From Methyloligella sp. (GTDB taxonomy: Bacteria; Pseudomonadota; Alphaproteobacteria; Rhizobiales; HXMU1428-3): a stretch of 64,000 nt of DNA. How positions within the stretch are numbered: position 1 is the stretch's first letter; each line of letters opens with the position of its first letter. The notes beneath the pieces are model-generated. The model saw nothing but the letters and a program-made list of their open reading frames with translations, did not search any database and was not told the origin of the DNA. The stretch covers positions 124,001 through 188,000 of the forward strand of contig BQJJ01000004.1 of assembly GCA_021604645.1 (NCBI GenBank), written 5' to 3'. Of the stretch, positions 51,454-59,314 are shown one piece after another. A program made the position numbers and the translations under genes.

Positions 51454-52410
51454 ATGAGTGAGTTGAGCATAGCTTATCAACAAGAGGAAGATGCACAGAC
51501 CTTTGGTGGTGATGTGCAGGATTATGTGCAGTTATTAAAACCGCGGGTGATGTCTCTGGTTGTCTTTACAAGTTTTGTTGGCTTGATGGTTGCTCCTGGG
51601 GATATTCATCCCTTCTTAGGTCTTGTTGCCATTCTTTCTATTGCTATTGGTGCTGGTGCCTCTGGTGCTTTGAATATGTGGTATGATGCTGACATAGATG
51701 GCAAGATGCAACGTACGGCCGCCAGACCAATACCGCGCGGTCTTGTTTCTAAAAATGAAGCTTTGGCGCTTGGCGTTGTTCTTAGTGTTTTTTCTATTAT
51801 TGTTCTTGGTTTAGCGACGAACTGGCTTGCGTCTGCACTTCTAGCAGGGACAATTGGTTTTTATATTTTCATTTATACGATGTGGCTTAAGCGGTCTACT
51901 CCGCAAAATATTGTTATTGGCGGTGCGGCCGGGTCTTTTCCACCAATGATTGGTTGGGTGGCTGTTACTGGTTCTATTTCGCTTGAGTCTGTTGTTCTGT
52001 TTTTGATTATCTTTATGTGGACGCCCCCTCATTTTTGGGCTTTGGCACTTTATCGTTGCCGGGATTATGAGCGTGTTGGTGTTCCGATGCTTCCTGTGGT
52101 TAAAGGACCAGATGCAACGCGATCACAGATTTTAATATATAGCTTCATTCTTTTTGCTGTGAGCTTAACGCCTGCGTTCATCGGTCTTGGTGGCTTGATC
52201 TATCTTACTTTTAGTGTAATGGCAGGGATTGTATTCCTTTATCTTGCTCTTCAGGTTTATCGTGTGCGGGTTGGTAATATCGCTGATGCGATTGCTAAGA
52301 AATTATTTCTATATTCTATTTTTTATCTATTTTTTCTGTTTTCAGTTTTGTTGATTGAGCATGTTGTACCTGGTGCTTTTTATTCAACTGGGTTTCAAGT
52401 TGGGATTTAA
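51454..52410 (+). CDS. ctaB: Protoheme IX farnesyltransferase (heme O synthase)
   Basis: CtaB farnesylates heme B to heme O, the precursor of heme A needed by CoxA. The product has 318 residues in about nine membrane helices. Prenyltransferase motifs are NMWYDADIDGKMQRTAARPI and, later, WTPPHFWALALYRCRDYERV with GVPMLPVVKG. A polar N-terminal segment of about 25 residues is usual. It is followed after three bases by a tiny membrane ORF and then ctaG. Confidence 0.96.
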   Translation: MSELSIAYQQEEDAQTFGGDVQDYVQLLKPRVMSLVVFTSFVGLMVAPGDIHPFLGLVAILSIAIGAGASGALNMWYDADIDGKMQRTAARPIPRGLVSKNEALALGVVLSVFSIIVLGLATNWLASALLAGTIGFYIFIYTMWLKRSTPQNIVIGGAAGSFPPMIGWVAVTGSISLESVVLFLIIFMWTPPHFWALALYRCRDYERVGVPMLPVVKGPDATRSQILIYSFILFAVSLTPAFIGLGGLIYLTFSVMAGIVFLYLALQVYRVRVGNIADAIAKKLFLYSIFYLFFLFSVLLIEHVVPGAFYSTGFQVGI

Positions 52411-52413
52411 GTT

Positions 52414-52548
52414 ATGACTGAAGAAGAACAGAAAAAACGCAAGCGTCGTTCACTGGTGATTGGATTGGTTTTGGCCGCTTTTGTGGTGTTGTTTTATGCC
52501 ATTACGATTATTCGTTTGGGCGAAAATGTTGTTAACAGACCTTTGTAA
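52414..52548 (+). CDS. 44-residue single-helix membrane protein in the cox operon (CoxF-like)
   Basis: The protein has 44 residues: a charged start (MTEEEQKKRKRRS), one membrane helix (LVIGLVLAAFVVLFYAITII) and a short end RLGENVVNRPL. The ATG lies three bases after the ctaB stop codon, so translation is probably coupled. A small protein of this plan lies between ctaB and ctaG in many Hyphomicrobiales and is often called CoxF; its role in oxidase assembly is not established to my knowledge. The regular N-in topology (positive inside) and tight spacing argue it is real. Confidence 0.8.
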   Translation: MTEEEQKKRKRRSLVIGLVLAAFVVLFYAITIIRLGENVVNRPL

Positions 52549-52589
52549 CTTTATTTAGAGTAAGAGGTTTTCTGTAAGGACTTTAATTG

Positions 52590-53246
52590 ATGGGTTTTGG
52601 CAAAGATACTAAGAGCAAGGTTTTCTCTTCACTTGAAGGTGGGACTGATAAAGGTGTTGCAAATGCGCCCTTGAGCTCTTCAGCACAGCCAAACCATACC
52701 AGTGTTGTCACTGCTCTTGTGGGCATGATTGGTTTGATGACCGCCTTGGTGGTTTATTCACCTGAGCTTTATAATTTATTTTGTAAGGTTACGGGATATG
52801 GAGGGACAACTCAGAGGGCTGTTGCTAACAGCGGTGTTATTCTTGATCAGAAGATCACTGTGAAGTTTGATGCCACTGTTGCTAAAGGTTTTAATTGGAA
52901 GTTTAAGCCCGTTCAGCGCTCTATGGATGTGCATATTGGTGAAACTGTAGTTGTGAACTACATAGCTAAAAACTTAGGTAAAACGCCGCTTGTTGGTAGC
53001 GCGATTTATAATGTAACGCCTGAGATTGCTGGTAGTTTTTTTAATAAGATTGAATGTTTTTGTTTTACTGAACAAAAATTAGAAGCTGGTGAAGAAATTG
53101 AAATGCCAGTTAGTTTTTATGTTGATCCGGAAATTGTCACTGACAAGAGTGGAAAAACAGTGAATGAGATTACTTTGTCATATGTGTTTTTTGAAAAAAA
53201 GAAAGCCCAGCTGAAGACGGCAAGTACTGTTCAAGCCGGGAAATAA
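52590..53246 (+). CDS. ctaG: Cytochrome c oxidase copper chaperone CtaG (Cox11)
   Basis: CtaG/Cox11 inserts copper to form CuB in subunit I. The product has 218 residues. One membrane helix at about 40-62 anchors a periplasmic beta domain. The family start LYNLFCKVTGYGGTTQRA, NWKFKPVQRSMDVHIGE, and the copper-binding CFCF motif (KIECFCFTEQKLEAGE) are present, followed by MPVSFYVDP. The ATG at 52590 has AAGGA about nine bases upstream. It has a longer N-terminal cytoplasmic piece, rich in Ser, than typical. Confidence 0.95.
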   Translation: MGFGKDTKSKVFSSLEGGTDKGVANAPLSSSAQPNHTSVVTALVGMIGLMTALVVYSPELYNLFCKVTGYGGTTQRAVANSGVILDQKITVKFDATVAKGFNWKFKPVQRSMDVHIGETVVVNYIAKNLGKTPLVGSAIYNVTPEIAGSFFNKIECFCFTEQKLEAGEEIEMPVSFYVDPEIVTDKSGKTVNEITLSYVFFEKKKAQLKTASTVQAGK

Positions 53247-53382
53247 TTTTGAACATTTTGGCAAATTTATTGTTGAGTTAAATATGAATGTACTGAGGGG
53301 TTTAGGGGGCTTTTTTATGGTGCCCACACCTGAAGTTATAAAATCTAACGTGCATTTGGGGCACATGTTAAGGGAGAGATAA

Positions 53383-54273
53383 ATGGCAGATTCTCACGGA
53401 AAGCACCATGATTACCATTTGGTGGATCCAAGTCCGTGGCCGTTATTAGGCGCAGTTGCGGCTTTTGTATTGGCTTATGGAGCTATTCAATTTATGCACG
53501 ATAACGGCTCAACCGTTTTAGCGGTTGGATTTGGCCTTGTTATACTGACCATGTTTTTATGGTGGCGTGATGTGGTTAAAGAAGCTGAAAAAAATGGTGA
53601 CCACACTCCTGTTGTTCAAATTCACAACCGTTATGGCATGATTTTGTTCATTGCTTCTGAAGTGATGTTCTTTGTTGCATGGTTCTGGGCTTTCTTTGAT
53701 ATTTCACTGTTCCCTGGTTTAGGGGATGAAGTGGTTAAAACGGCTGGCGGCGCAGAGGCTGCTTTAGGGCAGGTTACTCGGAATGAAGTAACACAAGGTG
53801 TGTTCCCACCAGCTGGTACAGAGACGTTTAACCCTTGGAAACTTCCATTGGTGAACACTTTGATCCTTCTACTTTCAGGTACAACTGTGACCTGGGCTCA
53901 CCATGCTATGCTTAAAGATGACCGTAAGGGTTTGATTTGGGGACTTCTTCTAACCGTTATTCTTGGTGTTATTTTCACCATTTGTCAGGTTTATGAATAT
54001 ATGCATGCTGGCTTTGCTTTCAGCAATGAAAATGGCGGCAATATTTATGGTTCAGTATTTTACATGGCAACGGGCTTTCACGGGTTCCATGTGGTTGTGG
54101 GTACAATCACTTTGGCTGTGATGATGTTTAGAGCAATGGCTGGACACTTTACTGCAAAACAGCATTTTGGTTTTGAAGCAGCTGCTTGGTACTGGCACTT
54201 TGTTGACGTTGTTTGGTTGTTCTTGTTTGCATGCATTTATGTATGGGCACAAGGCACACCAGGTGCTCATTAA
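53383..54273 (+). CDS. coxC: Cytochrome c oxidase subunit III
   Basis: Subunit III stabilises the oxidase core and its proton uptake. The product has 296 residues and seven membrane helices. It begins KHHDYHLVDPSPWPLLGA; then come FIASEVMFFVAWFWAFFD with the conserved Glu, the LLSGTTVTWAHHAML segment and FYMATGFHGFHVVVGTI, ending WHFVDVVWLFLFACIYVWA. GGGAGAG lies eight to nine bases before the ATG. A clear terminator follows 35 bases after the stop codon, so the core cox operon ends here. Confidence 0.97.
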   Translation: MADSHGKHHDYHLVDPSPWPLLGAVAAFVLAYGAIQFMHDNGSTVLAVGFGLVILTMFLWWRDVVKEAEKNGDHTPVVQIHNRYGMILFIASEVMFFVAWFWAFFDISLFPGLGDEVVKTAGGAEAALGQVTRNEVTQGVFPPAGTETFNPWKLPLVNTLILLLSGTTVTWAHHAMLKDDRKGLIWGLLLTVILGVIFTICQVYEYMHAGFAFSNENGGNIYGSVFYMATGFHGFHVVVGTITLAVMMFRAMAGHFTAKQHFGFEAAAWYWHFVDVVWLFLFACIYVWAQGTPGAH

Positions 54274-54308
54274 CTAGCAAACTAGTTTGATGTGTTAATT
54301 GATTTAAG

Positions 54309-54346
54309 ATGGCCCGCTTACTTTTTGTTAGGCGGGCCATTTTTAG
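54309..54346 (+). terminator. Rho-independent terminator of the cox operon
   Basis: ATGGCCCGC (54310-54318 region) pairs with GCGGGCCAT over TTACTTTTTGTTAG, followed by TTTTTAG. A family B array starts directly at its 3' side. Confidence 0.8.
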
Positions 54347-54478
54347 TTGCGCTTCAGGTTGCTCTTTTTAGTGTGCCTTCAGGTTGCCCACTAGCAACCG
54401 ACACAAAGCAACCGCGCTTTCTCTTTGGCGCTTCAGGTTGCCTATTAGCAACCGCGCTATTATTTGCGCATCTATTTT
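54345..54478. repeat. Family B repeat array between coxC and the DUF983 gene
   Basis: There are about three units. The two clear hairpins are GGTTGC-CCACTA-GCAACC at 54382-54399 and GGTTGC-CTATTA-GCAACC at 54436-54453, each inside GCGC-type arms and followed by CGCGCTATTA. A degenerate unit lies before them. The array ends about 30 bases before the DUF983 start. Confidence 0.82.
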
Positions 54479-54506
54479 TTATGGAAAGACCTGGAGTATT
54501 TTACTT

Positions 54507-54875
54507 ATGTCTGAAAAAGAAGTTTCTCCGATTTTAGCTGGTGTTCTTGGGCGCTGTCCGCGTTGTGGGGAGGGACGATTGTTTGATGGTTTTATCTCTC
54601 TTGATCAATCCTGTTCTTCATGTGACCTTGATTATGACTTTGCTGATAGCGGTGATGGGCCTGCGGTTTTTATTATGTTGATCGTTGGGTTTCTTGTTGT
54701 TGGTTTGGCAATATATACGGAAATTAATTATCGCCCAGATTACTGGGTTCATGCTGTTCTTTGGTTGCCGAGTATTCTTATTCTTTCAGCTGGGTTTTTG
54801 AGACCGCTAAAGGGTATTTTGATTTGTCTGCAGTATAGCAATGATGCTCGAGAGGGACGCAAAACTGATGATTGA
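54507..54875 (+). CDS. DUF983 membrane protein
   Basis: The product has 122 residues from the ATG at 54507 (GGAG about 11 bases upstream); the open frame extends upstream through the family B array but that part is repeat sequence. A zinc-ribbon-like pair GRCPRCGEGRLFDG and SCSSCDLDYDF is followed by two membrane helices (about 50-70 and 78-100). DUF983 genes are regularly found between coxC and surf1 in alphaproteobacteria; the function is unproven, though a role in oxidase biogenesis is often assumed. It overlaps surf1 by eight bases. Confidence 0.9.
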   Translation: MSEKEVSPILAGVLGRCPRCGEGRLFDGFISLDQSCSSCDLDYDFADSGDGPAVFIMLIVGFLVVGLAIYTEINYRPDYWVHAVLWLPSILILSAGFLRPLKGILICLQYSNDAREGRKTDD

Positions 54876-55605
54876 TAAATTTAGGCGCGCTGGTCTTATT
54901 CTTCCTTTATTATTTACCATTGTTGGTTTGGTTATTTTAATCGGCCTTGGTAATTGGCAAATGGAAAGAAAAGCTTGGAAAGCTAATTTAATAGATCTAG
55001 TGAATAAACGGATTGTAAGCCCTGCTTCTTCATTAGAAGAGGTTGTTGCGCTTTCAAAGGATTTAGATGCTATCCGCTTTCAGCCTGTGACTGTGCGGGG
55101 TGTTTTTGATCATACTCAAGAGCGTCATTATTTTTTGCCTTTTAAGGGAAAAGTTGGCTGGCATGTTATTACGCCTCTTAAAACTGAAGCTGGTGATGTT
55201 GTTTTAATTGATCGAGGGTTTGTACCAGAGGGATTAAAGGATGCATCACTGCGCTCTAAAGGTCTTGTGGAAGGGCCCCAGGTGATTGAAGGGTTGGTTC
55301 GTTTAAGCGAGGAGGGCAATTATTTCTCGCCTAAAAATGATGTGCGCGGCAATAAGTGGTATGTGCGGGATGTTCGGGAGCTTTATGCTAGTTTGGATGG
55401 GGATGTGAAGCGACCTTTCCCCTTTATGATTGATCAAAAACGGATTGAGACATCTGGTGAATGGCCACGACCAGGAGTTACAAAGGTTAAATTTTCGGAT
55501 AAGCATTTAGGCTATGCACTTACTTGGTATGGGTTAGCTTTGACCTTAATAGGGGTTTTCATAGCTTTTGCTTTTAGTCGCTTTAGTAGCAGTCTTCGTA
55601 AATGA
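54868..55605 (+). CDS. SURF1-family cytochrome oxidase assembly factor
   Basis: Surf1 helps place heme a in subunit I. The product has 245 residues with the hallmark layout of one membrane helix at each end (about 9-28 and 215-235) around a periplasmic domain. Conserved pieces are GLGNWQMERKAWKA, RGVFDHTQERHYF, VLIDRGFVPEGLKD and the C-terminal KHLGYALTWYGLALTL. The start overlaps the DUF983 gene by eight bases, which implies translational coupling; GAGGGA lies about ten bases upstream. The stop codon is inside a short tandem duplication. Confidence 0.93.
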   Translation: MIDKFRRAGLILPLLFTIVGLVILIGLGNWQMERKAWKANLIDLVNKRIVSPASSLEEVVALSKDLDAIRFQPVTVRGVFDHTQERHYFLPFKGKVGWHVITPLKTEAGDVVLIDRGFVPEGLKDASLRSKGLVEGPQVIEGLVRLSEEGNYFSPKNDVRGNKWYVRDVRELYASLDGDVKRPFPFMIDQKRIETSGEWPRPGVTKVKFSDKHLGYALTWYGLALTLIGVFIAFAFSRFSSSLRK

Positions 55606-55636
55606 TTAAGTGCTGGGCAAATGATTGAATGCTGGC
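55600..55636 (+). repeat. Imperfect 18-19 bp tandem duplication over the surf1 stop codon
   Basis: AAATGATTAAGTGCTGGGC (55600-55618) is followed directly by AAATGATTGAATGCTGGC (55619-55636). The first copy contains the last codon and the TGA stop of surf1; the second repeats the same TGA in a different phase. Confidence 0.75.
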
Positions 55637-55724
55637 AAAAAGCGAAAAAAACAAATATATAGTCTGGTAATAAATTTAAGGGCCTTTTTCCTTTAAAGGC
55701 TTAACCCGTTTTAGGAGAGATCAG

Positions 55725-57134
55725 TTGAAATATGTGAGCACGCGCGGACAAGCGCCAGTTCTTGAATTTGAAGATGTGATGCTTGCAGGGCTCGCTCGTG
55801 ATGGAGGGCTTTATGTACCTGAGAGCTGGCCGACGTTTAGTGCTGAACAGATTTCTGCCCTTCGTGGCTGCTCTTATCAGGAAATCGCGTTTCAGGTGAT
55901 GTTTCCTTTTGTCAGCTCTTCGATTGAAGAGGGCGAATTTAAAGAGCTGATTGAACAGGCATATTCTAGCTTTGCCCACCGTGCGGTGGCGCCGCTTGTC
56001 CAGATGGATGATAATTTATGGTTGCTTGAGTTATTTCACGGCCCAACATTGGCGTTTAAAGATTTTGCCATGCAGATTTTAGGGCTGTTGATGGATCGGG
56101 CCCTCATTAAACGCGGTGAACGGGCGACTATTCTTGGTGCGACTTCTGGTGATACGGGCGGTGCTGCGATTGAAGCCTTCAGGGGCCGTGAACAGATTGA
56201 TATTTTCATTCTGCACCCTCATGGCCGGGTTTCTGATGTTCAACGCCGGCAAATGACAACAGCCCAAGAAGAGAATGTATTTAACATTGCGCTTGAGGGC
56301 ACGTTTGATGATTGCCAGGCGATGGTGAAGGGCTTGTTTAATGATCATGAATTTCGTGATGGCATGAAAGTTACAGGCGTGAATTCCATCAACTGGGCGC
56401 GCATTATGGCGCAGATCGTTTATTATTTCACGGCTGCTGTTGCCTTGGGGAGCCCGAATAGACCTCTTTCATTTGCCGTGCCCACGGGTAATTTTGGTGA
56501 TGTGTTTGCAGGCTTTGTTGCTCATAAGATGGGATTGCCGATTAAGACTTTGGCGGTGGCAACGAATGTGAATGACATTTTGGTGCGCACATTGGAAACA
56601 GGTACTTATAAACCTGATGGTGTAACCGCAACTTATAGCCCGAGTATGGATATTCAGGTTTCATCTAATTTCGAACGGTTGATGTTTGAGATGGCGGGGC
56701 GTGATGCGAACCGGATTGCGAGCCTCATGAATGACCTATCAGAAAAGGGTGAATTTCAGCTCTCTGAAAATGAGCTTGCGCCTATGAGAGATTTGTTTGT
56801 TGGGTTGCGGATTAATGAAGATGAAACTGTCTCTCGTATCAAGGCTGAATATGAAGATAATCATTATATTATTGATCCGCATAGTGCGATTGCCCTTGAA
56901 GCTGGGGTGCGTTGCTTGAAGGGTAATGAAGATACACCGATGATTGCTTTGGCAACAGCTCACCCGGCGAAGTTTCCTGATGTTGTTACAAAAGCAACAG
57001 GTGCTGATGTGCTGCAACCAGCTCGGTTGGTTGCTCAGCTGAAGAGCGAAGAACGAGTTACACGTTTGCCAAATGATTTGGCTGAAGTTTCTCAATTTAT
57101 TGGTGATAAAACCAGAGCAGGCAAGGTTGCTTAA
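55725..57134 (+). CDS. thrC: Threonine synthase
   Basis: ThrC converts O-phosphohomoserine to threonine with pyridoxal phosphate. The product has 469 residues of the longer bacterial type. The start is TTG, preceded by TAGGAGAGA, and gives the family N-terminus MKYVSTRGQAPVLEF. The PLP lysine is in GPTLAFKDFAMQILG; the phosphate loop is ILGATSGDTGGAAIEA, and VPTGNFGDVFAGFVA follows. Its last A is the first base of an ATG for the next gene (TAATG). thrB and thrA are not in the window. Confidence 0.96.
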   Translation: MKYVSTRGQAPVLEFEDVMLAGLARDGGLYVPESWPTFSAEQISALRGCSYQEIAFQVMFPFVSSSIEEGEFKELIEQAYSSFAHRAVAPLVQMDDNLWLLELFHGPTLAFKDFAMQILGLLMDRALIKRGERATILGATSGDTGGAAIEAFRGREQIDIFILHPHGRVSDVQRRQMTTAQEENVFNIALEGTFDDCQAMVKGLFNDHEFRDGMKVTGVNSINWARIMAQIVYYFTAAVALGSPNRPLSFAVPTGNFGDVFAGFVAHKMGLPIKTLAVATNVNDILVRTLETGTYKPDGVTATYSPSMDIQVSSNFERLMFEMAGRDANRIASLMNDLSEKGEFQLSENELAPMRDLFVGLRINEDETVSRIKAEYEDNHYIIDPHSAIALEAGVRCLKGNEDTPMIALATAHPAKFPDVVTKATGADVLQPARLVAQLKSEERVTRLPNDLAEVSQFIGDKTRAGKVA

Positions 57135-57148
57135 TGGAAGGCTCCTTA

Positions 57149-58429
57149 ATGGAAGCTCGAGTTTCTACATTAGCTAATGGCCTTCGGGTTGTTAGTTATG
57201 AGATGCCGCATCTTGAGACTGTATCTCTTGGGGCTTGGATTGGTGTTGGCAGCCGAAATGAGCGCCCCGAACAACATGGAATTGCACATTTTTTAGAGCA
57301 TATGGCCTTTAAAGGGACGACCACTCTGAGTGCAATTGAAATTGTTGAGAAAATAGAAAATGTTGGCGGTGATTTAAACGCTTCTACGGGGCTTGATCAA
57401 ACCTCTTATTATGCAGTTGTTATGCGCTCTGATGTTGGTGTTGCTGTTTCGCTTCTTGGGGATATTTTGCAAAATCCACGTTTTGAGGAAGATGAGCTCC
57501 TTCGTGAACGTGATGTCATACTTCAGGAAATTCTGGCTAATGAAGATCAGCCTGATGATGTTGTGTTTGATCTGGCACAATCATTAGCTTTTGGGAAACA
57601 ATCTGTGGGTCGCCCTGTTATGGGGACAGTTGAAACGGTCTCTAGTTTTACGGTTTCTGATCTAACTGATTTTATGAAGACGCATTACCGGGCTGAGAAT
57701 ATGGTTTTGTCGGCAGCTGGTGCTATTGACCATGATGAGTTTGTAAGTTTTGCCGAGACTTATTTCTCTGGTTTGCCATCTGGTGAGAAGCTTTCTTTAG
57801 AGGCTGTTGCTTATGAAGGTGGTATTGCGGCTGGTGCTCAAGATTTTGAGCAAGGGCATGTGGTTATTGGATTTGAAGGGGTTGCGTTTAAATCGTCTGA
57901 TATTTTTACAATGCAGCTGTTAAATTCAGCTCTTGGTGGAGGGATGTCATCCCGGTTGTTTCAAGAGGTGCGTGAGAGACGGGGTCTTGCTTATCATGTT
58001 TACAGTTTTCATTCATCGTATGAAGATTCTGGTTTGTTTGGGCTTTATGTGGCGTGTGATAAAAAGAAACAACTTGAAGTCACTGAAGTGATGTTAAATG
58101 AGATTGCAACTCTTTGTGAGAGTGGTTTAAACTTAGCTGAACTAAACAGGGCTAAAGCCCAGTTAAAGTGCGGTCTTGCTATGAGTTTGGAGAGCTCGGC
58201 TGTTCGGGCGGAGCAATTGGCCAGGCAGCTTTTGTTCTTTGATCGCATTATACCAATTTCTGAACTATTAGAGGAAATAGAGGCTGTATCATTAGAGGCT
58301 TGCCAGGATTTAGCTCAGCGGATTGTAAAACAAAGTGAGCCAACTATTGCTCTTGTGGGTTGCGAACAGAATATTGACGAATTTAAAGGGTTTAACAGTT
58401 ACTTTAAGGGCGTTTCAGATAAATTTTAA
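57149..58429 (+). CDS. M16-family zinc peptidase (processing-peptidase-like), cytosolic
   Basis: The product has 426 residues. The zinc motif is intact in GIAHFLEHMAFKGT (HxxEH); the downstream Glu ligand is in LLRERDVILQEILANEDQ. There is no signal peptide, unlike the M16 pair further left. It resembles the mitochondrial processing peptidase beta/YmxG group. The ATG at 57149 gives the usual N-terminus and has GGAAGG seven bases upstream; an ATG at 57134 that overlaps the thrC stop codon (TAATG) is the alternative. Its position after thrC and before the acetyltransferase is conserved in related genomes (from memory). The substrate is unknown. Confidence 0.93.
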   Translation: MEARVSTLANGLRVVSYEMPHLETVSLGAWIGVGSRNERPEQHGIAHFLEHMAFKGTTTLSAIEIVEKIENVGGDLNASTGLDQTSYYAVVMRSDVGVAVSLLGDILQNPRFEEDELLRERDVILQEILANEDQPDDVVFDLAQSLAFGKQSVGRPVMGTVETVSSFTVSDLTDFMKTHYRAENMVLSAAGAIDHDEFVSFAETYFSGLPSGEKLSLEAVAYEGGIAAGAQDFEQGHVVIGFEGVAFKSSDIFTMQLLNSALGGGMSSRLFQEVRERRGLAYHVYSFHSSYEDSGLFGLYVACDKKKQLEVTEVMLNEIATLCESGLNLAELNRAKAQLKCGLAMSLESSAVRAEQLARQLLFFDRIIPISELLEEIEAVSLEACQDLAQRIVKQSEPTIALVGCEQNIDEFKGFNSYFKGVSDKF

Positions 58430-58457
58430 AATGCCTCTAGGTTAGGTTTTTTTTAAT

Positions 58458-58488
58458 GTGCCTTCAGTTGCCACGAAGTAACCGGCAC
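58458..58488. repeat. Family B hairpin repeat, single copy
   Basis: GTGCC...GGCAC arms enclose GTT...AAC around GCCACGAAGT, with the TTCA that precedes the inner stem in other copies. It lies 28 bases after the M16 gene's stop codon. Confidence 0.6.
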
Positions 58489-58606
58489 TAAGAGACCGGT
58501 ATGAAATATCAGTGTTGTTTTAAAAGAAAATTCACATTAGACAGCCTGCGCTAGGTCGTTTCTTATAGGTATTAGATATGGGTAGTTTTGAGAGGTAGAG
58601 CAATAG

Positions 58607-59197
58607 ATGGTGTTTCTTCGTTCAGCTGCATCATTTGATATGGGGCCTATTATTACGACGGAACGGCTGATTTTGCGGTTGCCGCAACAGGCTGATTTTT
58701 CTGATTGGTCTCACTTGCGCGGGGTTAGTAAGGACGGCTTAATCCCGTTTGAGCCAAAATGGGCTGAAAATGAGTTGTCTAGAGATAGTTTTCGGCTTCG
58801 TTTGCGGTTTTATCAGCGTGAATTTCGTGATAGTACTGGGTATCCTTTCTTTATTTTTACAAAAGAAGGCAATAATCTTTTAGGTGGGATCACTCTTTCT
58901 AATGTGAGACGGGGGGTGACCCAATCTGGGTCTATAGGATATTGGATAGGACAGCCATTTCAAAAAAATGGGTATATGACCGAGGCTGTAAAGGCGCTTG
59001 GTGTTTATGCGTTTAAGGAATTAGGATTGCATCGGATTGATGCCGCTAGTTTGCCGGAAAATTTAGCGTCTATTCGGGTTCTTGAGAAATGTGGATTTCA
59101 AAAAGAAGGGTTAGCCAGGGAATATTTATGTATAAATGGTCAGTGGCAGGATCATCTCTTGTTTGGCTGGCTAATAAATGATTTAGGTAAAACATAA
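58607..59197 (+). CDS. GNAT-family N-acetyltransferase (RimJ/RimL-like)
   Basis: An acetyl-CoA-dependent acyltransferase of 196 residues. It opens with ITTERLILRLPQQADFSDW, typical of RimJ/RimL. The acetyl-CoA loop region reads IGYWIGQPFQKNGYMTEAVK and is followed by LGLHRIDAASLPENLASIRV and LEKCGFQKEGLAREYL, ending with a WQDHLLFGWL strand. RimJ acetylates ribosomal protein S5 in E. coli, but relatives have varied targets, so the substrate is left open. An ATG 11 codons later could be the start. It sits between the M16 gene and the large EAL gene. Confidence 0.92.
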   Translation: MVFLRSAASFDMGPIITTERLILRLPQQADFSDWSHLRGVSKDGLIPFEPKWAENELSRDSFRLRLRFYQREFRDSTGYPFFIFTKEGNNLLGGITLSNVRRGVTQSGSIGYWIGQPFQKNGYMTEAVKALGVYAFKELGLHRIDAASLPENLASIRVLEKCGFQKEGLAREYLCINGQWQDHLLFGWLINDLGKT

Positions 59198-59314
59198 ATA
59201 ATTACGTAATTGCGCCTTTTTTATTTGATTTTAGTTTGCATTTTGGGATTCATCTATTTGCCCTATTCCTATGGCATGTATTTTGATGTCTGATTGGATG
59301 AATTGAGGATTGGT

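Noticed and set aside
53284..53382. 33-codon ATG frame directly before coxC
   Set aside because: It has no good ribosome site, no membrane or domain signature, and contains the coxC ribosome site; probably leader sequence.
54292..54537. Open frame between coxC and the DUF983 gene
   Set aside because: It is made of terminator and family B repeat sequence and overlaps the DUF983 start in another frame.
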